From Conus ventricosus (Eukaryota > Mollusca > Gastropoda > Neogastropoda > Conidae), in the NCBI GenBank assembly GCA_018398815.1, contig JAFLJL010014684.1, forward strand, positions 1 to 64,000: a stretch of 64,000 bases of DNA, in the 5' to 3' direction. This document shows positions 56,631 to 64,000 of the stretch, piece after piece. How positions within the stretch are numbered: the stretch's first letter is position 1; each line of letters opens with the position of its first letter. The translations under genes and the position numbers were made by a program. The notes beneath the pieces were generated by a model. That model saw only the letters and a program-made list of their open reading frames with translations, had not been told where the DNA came from and ran no database searches.

Positions 56631-57127
56631 ATATAAAGTTGTAGCTGATTCCATGTCTTCCACACAATTTAATCTATAAAGCTGTTGAAAAAGTATTTGT
56701 GATTCAAAAACTTTTTCTAACTTAGAATCCACACTGTCTTCTAAAACTGCAGCTATATTTTGTGCCATATACAAACTTACACCACCACAGCACTGGGAGA
56801 AATAAAACACCCCAAGTGCTGGGCAGGTAGGCCGGCAACTAGCAATTAAAAGCTTACACCCCTGCAGAGCAGGGCCGTTGACACCGCCCTGACAGAGTTG
56901 ACAGTACTGAAAAGAGAGCTGTGGGAACAGACACCGTTTGTATATGAAGCGCGTTCAGTCACGGCTGCTTTTCCCTACGTTACTCTATGGGGCGTGTTCA
57001 GTCCCGGCTACTTTCCCCTACGCTACTCTCTGAAAACTTAGTAAATTAGTATTAAAACGGATAACCCTGCACAGTATGTTTGTTTGTAGATAATCGTTAT
57101 TTTTTGGTTATTGAAGTCTTACTTGTC

Positions 57128-57218
57128 AGAGAACAGGAAAACCTTTATTCTGGGCCACTTTCGCCCGAAAACTGGTTGAGGGCGAAAGTGGCCCAGAATG
57201 AAGGTTTTCCTGTTCTCT
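57128..57218. repeat. right terminal palindrome of Polinton B
   Basis: 91 bp, AGAGAACAGGAAAACCTT at one side and its complement at the other, with inner arms GGCCACTTTCGCCC and GGGCGAAAGTGGCC. It is the inverted form of the copy C left end apart from the outermost bases. Penelope sequence begins immediately after. Confidence 0.92.
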
Positions 57219-57224
57219 GGGGGC

Positions 57225-57510
57225 ACTGCTCTTTTTGATGCAATTGCAAGATTTCCATTTTTCACCCTTCTATGCTGTGTTGATTTTCGTTTTGTTGGAT
57301 GCATCAATTAGGTTTTTGAGGTTGGGCATACATGAGTATGATAGTTTGACGGTGTTTTTGTTGAATATTTTTGACAGTTTGTGTTCTTTTGGGAATGAAG
57401 TTGTTAAGATTTTAAAGAATTCTTTCCCTATGTTTGTTTTGAGTTTCCCATCGTATGGAGGGTTGAACCAAATGATTTTTCTTTTCCTGTTTTTCCTACT
57501 TTTATTTGTG
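57225..57510 (-). pseudogene. Penelope-like endonuclease N-terminal fragment, cut by Polinton B
   Basis: Complement of the plus-strand fragment at 45720-46010: frames contain the SYSCMPNLKNLIDASN and NCIKK motifs, then stop at the Polinton terminus. One or two indels. Confidence 0.75.
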
Positions 57511-57566
57511 TTGTTATCTGGGTTGTATTGTAGTTTATAATTGTACCCACTTTTTTGCAGTGCTTC

Positions 57567-59040
57567 TTAGTATTCTACTGCTGCGTTGTTGAATGCTCTT
57601 TCATTGCGTGACAGATTTGATAGTCTCTTGTTTATTCCGTTGGGTATGGTCTTTAGTACAGATGGTGGATGGTTACTTTTGATGTTTACATAGATAGGTG
57701 TGTCATTAGGTTTCTTGTATGGTTTATATATGTGGTTGTTTAGGTCAAGTGTTTTGTCTAAGTAGTTCACTATCTTTTTGCTTGCTTCAATGGTGATTTT
57801 TAAGTTGTGGTTTTGGGAGATTTGCATAGTTCTTTTTTCTTGTTTTCGATGGATCTTGGATTGTTGGTTAGTGCAGCAAGGCCGTCGTCTCTGAAAAGTC
57901 CAACTTGTTTTCCGAGTTGTTTCTTGATGTTGGATAGCATGAATAGTCCGACCAGTTCACATGTTTCTGCACCATCATATGATCCCATGGTTACGTCAAA
58001 TGTTGAGTTTCTATTCGTTTTCTTGATCCAAGTTACATTTTTGCTGTACAGTAGCGTTTTCTTGGTGTGGAGGATGATTTCCATTTCTGACCCTGTTATG
58101 TCTGTGTGGTTATTAGCAAATTTCAGAGCTTTGGTGAGTAGTTCCTCATCTATGGATGGGTAGAAGTCTACTATGTCGAATGTAATGAATACTGTATTGC
58201 TTTGTTTGTTGAGGTTTTTTAACCATTGGATAACTTCGTATGTGTTCTTCCAGAGGTTGTATTCAGATTTTGATTTTGCGTTCTTTATTATTTTTTCTAG
58301 AATTTTCTTACTTATTTTGCCTAGTTCGGATTTAGATGGATTTATTAGCCTACATGTTGGGTTGTTGTGGAAGTTAGGTTTGTGGTCTTTGAGTGTTATA
58401 AAGGCTTCTTTTGTTGCTGTCGCTTCTACCCTGTCACTTAGGTCTATGCGATGTGCAAGTTCTTTTTCTTTAGTGCGGATACTGTCATGTATACTTTTGT
58501 CGGCTTTTTTGTAGTTTTTCTGAATGTTTTTGTCAAGGAGTTAGGAGTATTCATTTGGTTCCATTTTGTAGTAATTACTAGTTTTATCAGCCTTCACAAA
58601 TATCTTTTTGTCATTTTGTATTTGTTTTATTTGGTTTTTTAATGTTGTTTGGAAATCGTTGTTAGATTTTTTGAATTCAATATTAGCTATCATTCTTTTC
58701 ATTTTATCCTCAAAAGATTTCATTTCGTCTATGGCTGGTGGTGATCGCCACGATTTGAAATCGTAGGTGTTTTTATCATTTTTTTGCGTTTGGATTCAGA
58801 AAGAAGAATGCTTTTCATCTCATATTGCGTACGAACTTTTCGGTTTGTTCTATTATTTTTTTTTTTAATGTAGAATTGCGGGTTAGAAAATGGTATGTTT
58901 TTTGTTGACTGCCTAAAATTGATTTCCTCCATTTTAAAATCCTTCAGGCCACAGTGCTCAACGTGAGGAGCAATCAAGATCAATGTAGCTGTACAGCCTA
59001 AAACGATTCTAAAAGCGCTCAACCCCTTGAGGAGCAACAT
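57567..59040 (-). pseudogene. Penelope-like reverse transcriptase
   Basis: Minus-strand pieces in order: IFVKADKTSNYYKMEPNEY (58570), DVTMGSYDGAETCELVGLFM (about 57970), QVGLFRDDGLAALTNN with the catalytic Asp pair (about 57890), and HIYKPYKKPNDTPIYVNIKS followed by NHPPSVLKTIPNGINKRLSN (about 57700). This set is characteristic of Penelope-like RTs. The reading frame begins near 59040 (MLLLKGLSAFRIVLG) directly after the pseudo-LTR. Frame breaks at about 58090-58540, 57810 and 57560. Confidence 0.85.
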
Positions 59041-59078
59041 TTGTTAAAATAAATATTAAAAAGGAATATTAAAATACT

Positions 59079-59115
59079 CTACAAATTTGTTTCAAACTGG
59101 GTGGCTATCTTCAGG
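59079..59115 (-). ncRNA. hammerhead-like ribozyme core in Penelope pseudo-LTR
   Basis: The minus strand reads CCTGAAGATAGCC, a loop, then AGTTTGAAACAAATTTGTAGA. CTGANGA and GAAAC core strands plus the short ACAAA/TTTGT stem ending GTA, a possible cleavage site. Stem II is weak here. Confidence 0.5.
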
Positions 59116-59224
59116 ATAATATTTGGGTTGCCCACCGCCGGTGTTATATAGCGTGTGGAGCCCGATTGCAGCTGTTTTCACGTGTGGGTTGGTTGCACGT
59201 GTGTGTTTTTTTTTTTAAAGGTTT

Positions 59225-59767
59225 TCAGGTTGTTGTTTGGGGTGTGTTCACTAACAACGATTTCCATTTGTGCCTGCAGTTGTTTACTATTTCTGTTTTA
59301 GTGTTTATAGTTGCTAAGTGTGGTTTATATAGTATCAGCCATTTTTCAGTTAAACATAGGCTGCATCTTTTTGAAATGTTACTGTATGGTGATGCCCTTT
59401 TTATGATTTTCCAGGATATATTGTAGTTTATTTTTGCGTCTTTAAGTTTCCAAATGTATTTGCTCAATTCTGTTTGGTTTTTGTATTTTTCTTTATTAAA
59501 TGACTGTTTGTGGTTTGCATATCTGGTTTTGAAGTGGTTTTCAGCAATCCCTATGTATGTTTCTTTTTCATTTTCTGATGTCACAGTGGCTTGGTATACG
59601 ATATTCTTATAAAGGCATTTGTTGCTTAGGGGGCACTGCTCTTTTTTGATGCAATTGCAAGATTTCCTTTTTTCACCCTTCTTTGCTGTGTTGATTTTCG
59701 TTTTGTTGGATGCATCAATTAGGTTTTTGAGGTTGGGCATACATGAGTATGATAGTTTAATACTCAT
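59225..59767 (-). CDS. Penelope-like GIY-YIG endonuclease domain, open 180-codon frame
   Basis: MSIKLSYSCMPNLKNLID, a Cys motif (SCNCIKKEQCPLSNKCLY), YQATVT...[18 protein letters not shown] (the GIY-YIG-like core with the conserved Arg), then [23 protein letters not shown] and CSLCLTEKWLI. In the full element this would be the C-terminal domain fused to the RT, making the nick for target-primed synthesis. Here the RT part is missing: the frame begins in element sequence and is joined at 59768 to a pseudo-LTR piece, so this is a 5'-truncated copy that happens to stay open. Confidence 0.8.
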   Translation of the reverse strand: MSIKLSYSCMPNLKNLIDASNKTKINTAKKGEKRKSCNCIKKEQCPLSNKCLYKNIVYQATVTSENEKETYIGIAENHFKTRYANHKQSFNKEKYKNQTELSKYIWKLKDAKINYNISWKIIKRASPYSNISKRCSLCLTEKWLILYKPHLATINTKTEIVNNCRHKWKSLLVNTPQTTT

Positions 59768-59834
59768 TTTAACAAATGTTGCTCCCCAAGGGGTTTAGCG
59801 CTTTTAGAATCGTTTTAGGCTGTACAGCTACATT

Positions 59835-59838
<4 letters not shown>

Positions 59839-59922
<84 letters not shown>
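59839..59922. repeat. (TC)n(TA)n microsatellite
   Basis: TC run followed by a TA run of about 50 bp within Penelope debris. Confidence 0.97.
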
Positions 59923-59927
<5 letters not shown>

Positions 59928-59996
59928 TAGGAATAGAGTTTTAGAACTTACCGCCAATGACATTGACAAACAAAGCACAAGACAAGACACGATGCA

Positions 59997-60022
59997 TTTC
60001 AACCACTTGGGTCTTCATCAGG
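59997..60022 (-). ncRNA. hammerhead-like core, variant
   Basis: The minus strand reads CCTGATGAAGACCCAAGTGG then TTGAAATGC: CTGATGA and GAAA around a short GACC/GGTT stem. Flanking sequence differs from the other two in this region, so it comes from another element family. Confidence 0.4.
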
Positions 60023-60149
60023 CGAAAAAATAAATCACATTTAACATGTGGGACAGTACAAACTACGAAAAACGAAAAAAGAATGAAAAATGACTCATCT
60101 GTTATTGTCCATGAAGGCGGAAATGACATGAGGCCAGGGGGATTATGGG

Positions 60150-60660
60150 AGAGGAAACAGAGGGGGGGGGGGGGGGGTTGCGTCATGGGAGGTGTGTGTG
60201 TGTGATATGATAGGGTTGTGTGTCTAGTTTATTGGAATGGTGTGATATCTTTGTGATGGTTGTGGTAATGGTGGATAGATAATAATGAAAAAAAAGAAAA
60301 AGAAAAGAAAGGTGTGTGTGTGTGGGGGGGGGGGGGGATTTAAGGGGAAGGATCAAAACAAAATTAAGATTAGATAGATGGAGGGTTGCTGTAACTACTG
60401 TATGAAGTGAGTGAAGGGGATGTGGTGGTGGTGTATGTAAGTGTGTGTGTATGTGTGTGTGTATGTGTGTGTGTTGGTAGGGGATATTGCCAACTGATGT
60501 GGAAGAGGTGGGTATGTGTGTTTGGTTATTGTTGGATATTGATGCCTTGGGGGTGTAGTGTGCCCAGTTTGGAAATGAGAAGAGGTGGGTATGTGTGTTT
60601 GGTTATTGTTGGATATTGATGCCTTGGGGGTGTAGTGTGCCCAGTTTGGAAATGAGATGG
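60150..60660. repeat. G-runs, TG microsatellites and a 78-bp direct duplication
   Basis: Poly-G at about 60161-60178 and 60325-60338, TG-rich at 60437-60475, and AGAGGTGGGTATGTGTGTTT starting at 60503 and again at 60581, each running through CCCAGTTTGGAAATGAGA. No gene. Confidence 0.9.
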
Positions 60661-60666
60661 GATTCT

Positions 60667-60668
<2 letters not shown>

Positions 60669-60718
<50 letters not shown>

Positions 60719-60748
60719 GATTCTTGATATATATATATATATATATAT

Positions 60749-60831
<83 letters not shown>
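60669..60831. repeat. (AT)n and (GA)n microsatellites
   Basis: Two AT runs separated by a repeated GGGATTCTTG, then about 80 bp of GA. Confidence 0.97.
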
Positions 60832-60834
<3 letters not shown>

Positions 60835-60920
60835 AATGTGGTTAAAATACCCAAAACGATTTCCAGAGTGCTCAACCCCTTGGGGAGCAACATTTGTTAA
60901 AATAAGGTATTAAAAGAAAT

Positions 60921-60958
60921 CTACAAATTTGTTTCGAGCGCATTGCGCTGTCATCAGG
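60921..60958 (-). ncRNA. hammerhead-like ribozyme core, best conserved copy
   Basis: The minus strand reads CCTGATGACAGCGC, AAT, GCGCTCGAAACAAATTTGTAG. The CTGATGA and GAAAC core strands are joined by a 5-bp AGCGC/GCGCT stem II, and ACAAA/TTTGT could form a very short stem III before GTA. The pair right next to the core is C/C rather than the usual G/C, so activity is uncertain. Confidence 0.55.
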
Positions 60959-60985
60959 ATGGCTTTTGGATTGCCCACCGCCACT

Positions 60986-61409
60986 TCAAAACCAGATATG
61001 CAAACCACAAACAGTCATTTAATAAAGAAAAATATAAAAACCAAACAGAACTGAGCAAATACATCTGGAACTTAAAGACGCAAAAACAAGCTACAATATA
61101 TCCTGGAAAATCATAAAAAGAGCATCATGATACAGCAATGTTTCAAAAAGGTGCAACCTATGTTTAACTGAAAAATGGTTAATACTATGCAAACCACACT
61201 TAGCAACTTTAAACACTAAAACAGAAATAGTAAACAACTGCAGGCATAAATGGAAATCGTTGTTAGTGAACACACTCAAAACAAAAACCTGAAAGCCCCC
61301 CAAAAAACAGTGCAGCCAACCGCACGTGCAAACAACCGCAAACGTGAGCCCACAGCTATATAACATGGGCGGTGGGCAAACCAAAAGCCATCCGGATGAC
61401 AGCGCAACG
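60986..61409 (+). pseudogene. Penelope-like endonuclease C-terminus and pseudo-LTR, cut by Polinton C
   Basis: Plus strand: [20 protein letters not shown] and ELSKYIW open from 60986, then broken frames, then an A-rich 3' region and the pseudo-LTR GGCGGTGGGCAAACC..ATCCGGATGACAGCGCAACG. The hammerhead-like sequence is interrupted at 61409 by the Polinton terminus. It abuts the inverted copy ending at 60985. Confidence 0.75.
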
Positions 61410-61500
61410 AGAGAACTATAAAACCTTCATTCTGGCTCACTTTCGCCCTCAACCAGTTTTCGGGCGAAAGTGACCCAGAATGAAGGTTTTATAGTTCTCT
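61410..61500. repeat. left terminal palindrome of Polinton C
   Basis: 91 bp: AGAGAACTATAAAACCTT at the outer side and its complement at the inner side; inner arms CACTTTCGCCC and GGGCGAAAGTG; loop side CTCAACCAGTTTTCG. GACAAGTAAGACTTC follows, the inverse of the copy B right end. Confidence 0.93.
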
Positions 61501-61537
61501 GACAAGTAAGACTTCAATAACCAAAAATAACGATTAT

Positions 61538-62150
61538 CTACAAACAAACATACTGTGTAGGATTGTCCGTTTTTAATACTAATTTACTAAACTTTTCAGA
61601 TTTCAGTTTTTGCTTAATCCTGTGTTTTTCCTGGTCATTTTCAATAACATCATTTTCACGCAAACATTCATCAAATGAGTCTCTGTCTTTCATGTGAAAT
61701 AGAACTACAGTCTTTAACTGTTCTCTAAAGTCTTTTAAAACTGAGTTATATTTTTGACATAAAATCCACACACTTATTCCAGCATGTCTTCCACTGAAAG
61801 CCAGTTTTGACAAAGTATTTCTTTTTTTAACTATGTCTCTTTCTGCCGAACAGTCATCTATAATAAATAGTGTCTGCGTTCCTTCAAACAGTCTATAAAA
61901 CTGTTCTAAACACTCACTCAGTTTATTGCTAGGATCAACTAAATATATGTCATCATCTGTCCATATAAATCTTCTATCATGATATGCTTTGTTCCCATTT
62001 AAGTGTTGGGCAGAAAATCACAATATGATCAAAATTATAGCGATAAACTGTTTGTAATAGGTCTAGGACAAAATTTGTTTTTCCACAACCAGTCTGCCCG
62101 CAAATCAATGAGCAATGAGGAGTTTTTGTCATAAAGTTTAACTGCTCCAT
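61538..62150 (-). pseudogene. Polinton packaging ATPase, copy C, nearly intact
   Basis: About 204 residues from 62150. Walker A CGQTGCGKTNFVLDLLQTVY is near residue 18-25, Walker B TLFIIDDCSAE is near the middle, and LSKLAFSGRHAGISVWILCQ with KTVVLFHMKD lies in the C-terminal part (sensor region), ending DNPTQYVCL. The family (FtsK/HerA, poxvirus A32-like) drives genome packaging. Only two or three one-base errors (an extra G near 61994 and an indel near 61820) break the frame. It is 17 bp downstream of the next gene on the strand. Confidence 0.88.
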
Positions 62151-62166
62151 GGTTTTATAGCAGAAT

Positions 62167-63024
62167 TTAATCTAATTCAGTTATTATGTTTATCATACTC
62201 TCTGTCAAAACTTGTTCAGTATAATAAAACCCTATAAGGCCTAAATGGGTAAGATTAATCCAATTCAGTTCTGTAAGATTGTTTCTATTTAAGGCAACAG
62301 TGATTTTGTTGCTTGTTGTTATAACCTTAATATCCTCACCATTGTGAAGAACGACGATGGTAACTTTAAGGCGTTTAACGTCTAAGTTTTGCCAGCTAAT
62401 ATTAATTCCTTTTATAAGGTCGTCACTAACGCCCACAACCCCATCCCTCTCCACATCTTTAAAGACAGAAATTTCAAATATTATTGTGAACGTGTCTCCT
62501 AATTTTCTGCTTGGAAAGAACTGTAATTTTGTAGAAGCTTTTTTAAAAACTGTTTCTTTTCTGTGGAGGATGTACTGTTTTTTCCCATACGGCGTTATTT
62601 CAATTTCTTTCCGACTATTGTCGTCCGGCATAAGACTTACATGTAAAGGGCCAGAGTTGAATGCTTTTCTGAAACTTTTTTGACGGCTAAAAAATGTAAA
62701 TGGGCTTATGAATTCAAATTTTATGTCCCATTCTAAATATGGTTCTAAGTGCCATTTGAGGTCAGGTTTTCGAACTATTTTATATTCATACTGGCCAACA
62801 TTATTTGCCTCTAGATTGCGCAGTTGTTCTAGTTTAGGAAACTTTTTGTTGTCGCCAACCTCTTTGCGTTTATAATCGCCATCTTTAGTGTACTCAAACC
62901 CATACAAAGTGCCTATCTCACCGTTCTGTTCAAAGTCCGCAACGTCTGCAAGGTCTTTTAATTCTAAGGTTATACACCTCACAGGCGCTAATGTAACTCC
63001 TGGTTCTTCTGGCCCACGCGACAT
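62167..63024 (-). CDS. conserved Polinton protein, 285 aa, intact, candidate minor capsid protein
   Basis: MSRGPEEPGVTLAPVRCITL to SMINIITELD. Beta-rich throughout, with WHLEPYLEWDIKFEFISPF near the middle and FYYTEQVLTESM near the end. No signal peptide, membrane span or catalytic motif. It is encoded between the ATPase (17 bp away) and another conserved protein (17 bp away), all leftward, so likely one transcript of structural or packaging genes. Capsid role is inference from position and composition. Confidence 0.75.
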   Translation of the reverse strand: MSRGPEEPGVTLAPVRCITLELKDLADVADFEQNGEIGTLYGFEYTKDGDYKRKEVGDNKKFPKLEQLRNLEANNVGQYEYKIVRKPDLKWHLEPYLEWDIKFEFISPFTFFSRQKSFRKAFNSGPLHVSLMPDDNSRKEIEITPYGKKQYILHRKETVFKKASTKLQFFPSRKLGDTFTIIFEISVFKDVERDGVVGVSDDLIKGINISWQNLDVKRLKVTIVVLHNGEDIKVITTSNKITVALNRNNLTELNWINLTHLGLIGFYYTEQVLTESMINIITELD

Positions 63025-63040
63025 TTTTTAGAACAACTTA

Positions 63041-63728
63041 TTATTTTATTTCCAAAACAATGTGCAGGTTATCACATTTCACGACTTTCCCTGTTTTGTC
63101 TGCAATTTTTATATTAAATGATCCGACCCTCCCACAAACTAATCTTTTAAACTGTAAATTAGGGAATTGTATAATTTCATAATCGCAATATGCAGCTTTC
63201 CCTGATGGAAGAGCTCTTAAAACAGTTGAGGGTCTTCCATCATATAAGTTTTCATCAGTGCTCAGCTCGTCCAAATGAACATAGAGTAATGAATGTAATG
63301 CAAGATCGAGCGGATTTTCTCCCTCATAAGTAGTTTTGTTTGGTGTAACTCTAAATCTATAATTGTTAGCTGCAAAGCCTAACATTTAGCTAGCTCTTTA
63401 TCAAAATAGTAACCTCCTTCTTCTTCAGGCTTGAATGTTAACATTGTTTTTAGATTTGCATTGTTAAGTTTGAGAGTAATGTCAAAGTTACTCATTGCTT
63501 CTTTTAGTGAGCAAAACCCGTAATAACCATCAGGTATTGTTAACTGGCTAACTTTAGCCCCTGTTTTGTCAACTTTTAGAACCTTATATTCTCCCTGGCT
63601 TTGCTTATATTAAACCATACGACTTTGTAGAATATTTCATGGAGCGCGACCGTTTTGGTTCTGCATTTGTTATCAATAGCATGTTCTAAAAACGAAGGAC
63701 GGTCTTGAGTTGTTATTGTTACAAACAT
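63041..63728 (-). pseudogene. conserved Polinton protein (MFVTITTQ family), copy C
   Basis: About 229 codons from 63728, open from 63385 to the stop at 63041 (MLGFAANNYRFRVTPNKTTY to VLEIK). Breaks near 63390 and 63590. See copy A. Confidence 0.65.
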
Positions 63729-63745
63729 TTTTAAACGAAATAAAA
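63729..63745. promoter_or_regulatory. 17-bp divergent intergenic region
   Basis: Only 17 bp separate the two divergent ATG codons (18 bp in copy A), AT-rich (TTTTTAAACGAAATAAAA). The promoters must lie within the opposite coding sequences or the leaders must overlap. Confidence 0.5.
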
Positions 63746-64000
63746 ATGAGCGCATTTAAATATACTGATGCAAAATATTCTGCTGGGCCGCACTACAATC
63801 TTAAAAATATAACAACTGACACCCTCGACATTTCTGTGACCCAGACTGACACCTTTCAAGTAATGGTGAGTACTCCATTAAGCAGATATCTTAACCCCCC
63901 TATTAAAAAAGACTACATCGCAAAAGTGTGGTTCAGTCATCCGATGCAGTTTACCAGAACCAGTTAAACTTTGCTGTGTTTTGTGCATCAACTGGGTGTG
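63746..64000 (+). CDS. conserved Polinton protein (MSAFKYTD family), copy C, partial at window end
   Basis: MSAFKYTDAKYSAGPHYNLK, TDTLDISVTQTDTFQVMVST, LSRYLNPPIKKDYIAKVWFS: open until near 63950, where a one-base change (TTTACCAGAACC versus TTTTATCAGAACC in copy A) shifts the frame. The gene continues beyond the window. Shows the uninterrupted site of the piggyBac insertion. Confidence 0.75.

Larger units (their letters stand above)
55401..57127. other. right arm of Polinton B, conserved with copy A
   Basis: 55540-56270 matches 18900-19700 of copy A, including GCCATGTTT..AAACATGGC near 55933. 56890-57030 repeats GCGTTCAGTCACGGCTGC-type blocks. 57030-57127 is an inverted copy of the sequence next to the left terminus of copy C (61501-61600), so the terminal inverted repeat extends well beyond the hairpin and includes the end of the ATPase coding sequence. 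Confidence 0.75.
46289..57218. mobile_element. Polinton/Maverick copy B, left part missing
   Basis: Collinear with copy A from inside the capsid gene to the right terminus (57128-57218). The genes left of the capsid protein and the left terminus are absent; the left boundary is a junction to a Penelope fragment. 51470-57218 is well preserved with several intact frames, while 48600-51350 is badly degraded or poorly sequenced. Confidence 0.92.
57219..61409 (-). mobile_element. Penelope-like elements, tandem and inverted partial copies
   Basis: The minus-strand order is endonuclease (59767-59225), hammerhead-like pseudo-LTR (59140-59045), reverse transcriptase (59040-57567) and the start of the next endonuclease domain (57510-57225), which is cut off by Polinton B. 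This head-to-tail arrangement is usual for Penelope-like elements. At 59768-61409 there are further pieces in both directions with microsatellites. Polinton C begins at 61410. Confidence 0.82.
61410..64000. mobile_element. Polinton/Maverick copy C, left end (continues past the window)
   Basis: Begins with a terminal palindrome and carries the ATPase and the following genes collinear with copy A. It lacks the piggyBac present in copy A and so gives the empty site at about 63880. Same orientation as copies A and B. Confidence 0.93.

Noticed and set aside
56256..56810. 184-aa and 135-aa His/Thr-rich frames
   Set aside because: Translation of the TG microsatellite with random flanks.
57128..61500. 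Idea that copies B and C are two ends of one circularly permuted Polinton
   Set aside because: They face the same way (right end of B, then left end of C) with 4.2 kb of Penelope DNA between, which fits two separate tandem insertions better. Copy C also runs off the window.

Overview
The window is animal nuclear DNA made almost entirely of transposable elements. There is no bacterial-style gene order and no intact host gene I can recognise. The element mix (Polinton/Maverick, DIRS-like, Penelope-like with GIY-YIG, an I/Nimb-like LINE, Ty3/Gypsy, piggyBac, Tc1, a hAT-like element and a tRNA-headed SINE) fits a marine invertebrate. A mollusc is my best guess, but that is inference. A run of exactly 1000 N (31947-32946) and many single-base homopolymer frameshifts point to a long-read assembly with imperfect polishing, so many 'pseudogenes' may be partly sequencing error.

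Layout. 1-1700: no gene, one G/TG-rich simple repeat. 1700-22860: a DIRS-like tyrosine recombinase gene (minus strand) split by two insertions, a Tc1-like transposon (20853-22439, TA duplication) and a complete Polinton, copy A (1870-20454, 5-bp CCCTT duplication). Polinton A itself carries a piggyBac element (4319-7295, TTAA duplication). 22870-31600: a minus-strand LINE with a CCHC gag-like ORF1 and an endonuclease-RT-RNase H ORF2. ORF2 is interrupted by a hAT-like element (27440-29646), which holds a small piggyBac derivative (28510-29176), and by a second piggyBac derivative (25882-27168). In each checked case, removing the insertion plus one target-site copy rejoins the host reading frame. 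33018-34015: a low-quality remnant of a different Polinton lineage beside the gap. 35150-36400: Penelope-like endonuclease tail interrupted by a 0.85-kb SINE with an 11-bp duplication. 36810-44996: Ty3/Gypsy element with 2.2-kb LTRs and a scrambled interior. 45700-46288: Penelope fragment fused directly to Polinton copy B (46289-57218, left part missing). 57219-61409: Penelope-like elements in tandem and inverted arrangement with hammerhead-like motifs. 61410-64000: left end of Polinton copy C, running off the window.

Polinton gene order, combining the copies: left hairpin terminus; FtsK/A32-like packaging ATPase (-); two conserved proteins (-) that are candidate virion components; a divergent conserved protein (+) starting about 18 bp away; a coiled-coil/membrane protein (-); major capsid protein (+); a membrane protein (+); protein-primed family B DNA polymerase (+); a short coiled-coil protein (-); DDE integrase (-); two small membrane proteins (-); a 323-aa membrane protein (+); a 77-aa Cys-rich protein (+); tandem repeats; conserved right arm; right hairpin terminus. 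Together these would give replication (polymerase), integration (integrase) and virion formation (capsid and ATPase), as known for Polintons.

The most unusual features are the terminal palindromes, whose arm sequence differs between copies while the fold is kept; a hairpin core shared by otherwise unrelated right-arm tandem repeats; and the conserved right-arm genes of unknown function, intact in copy B.
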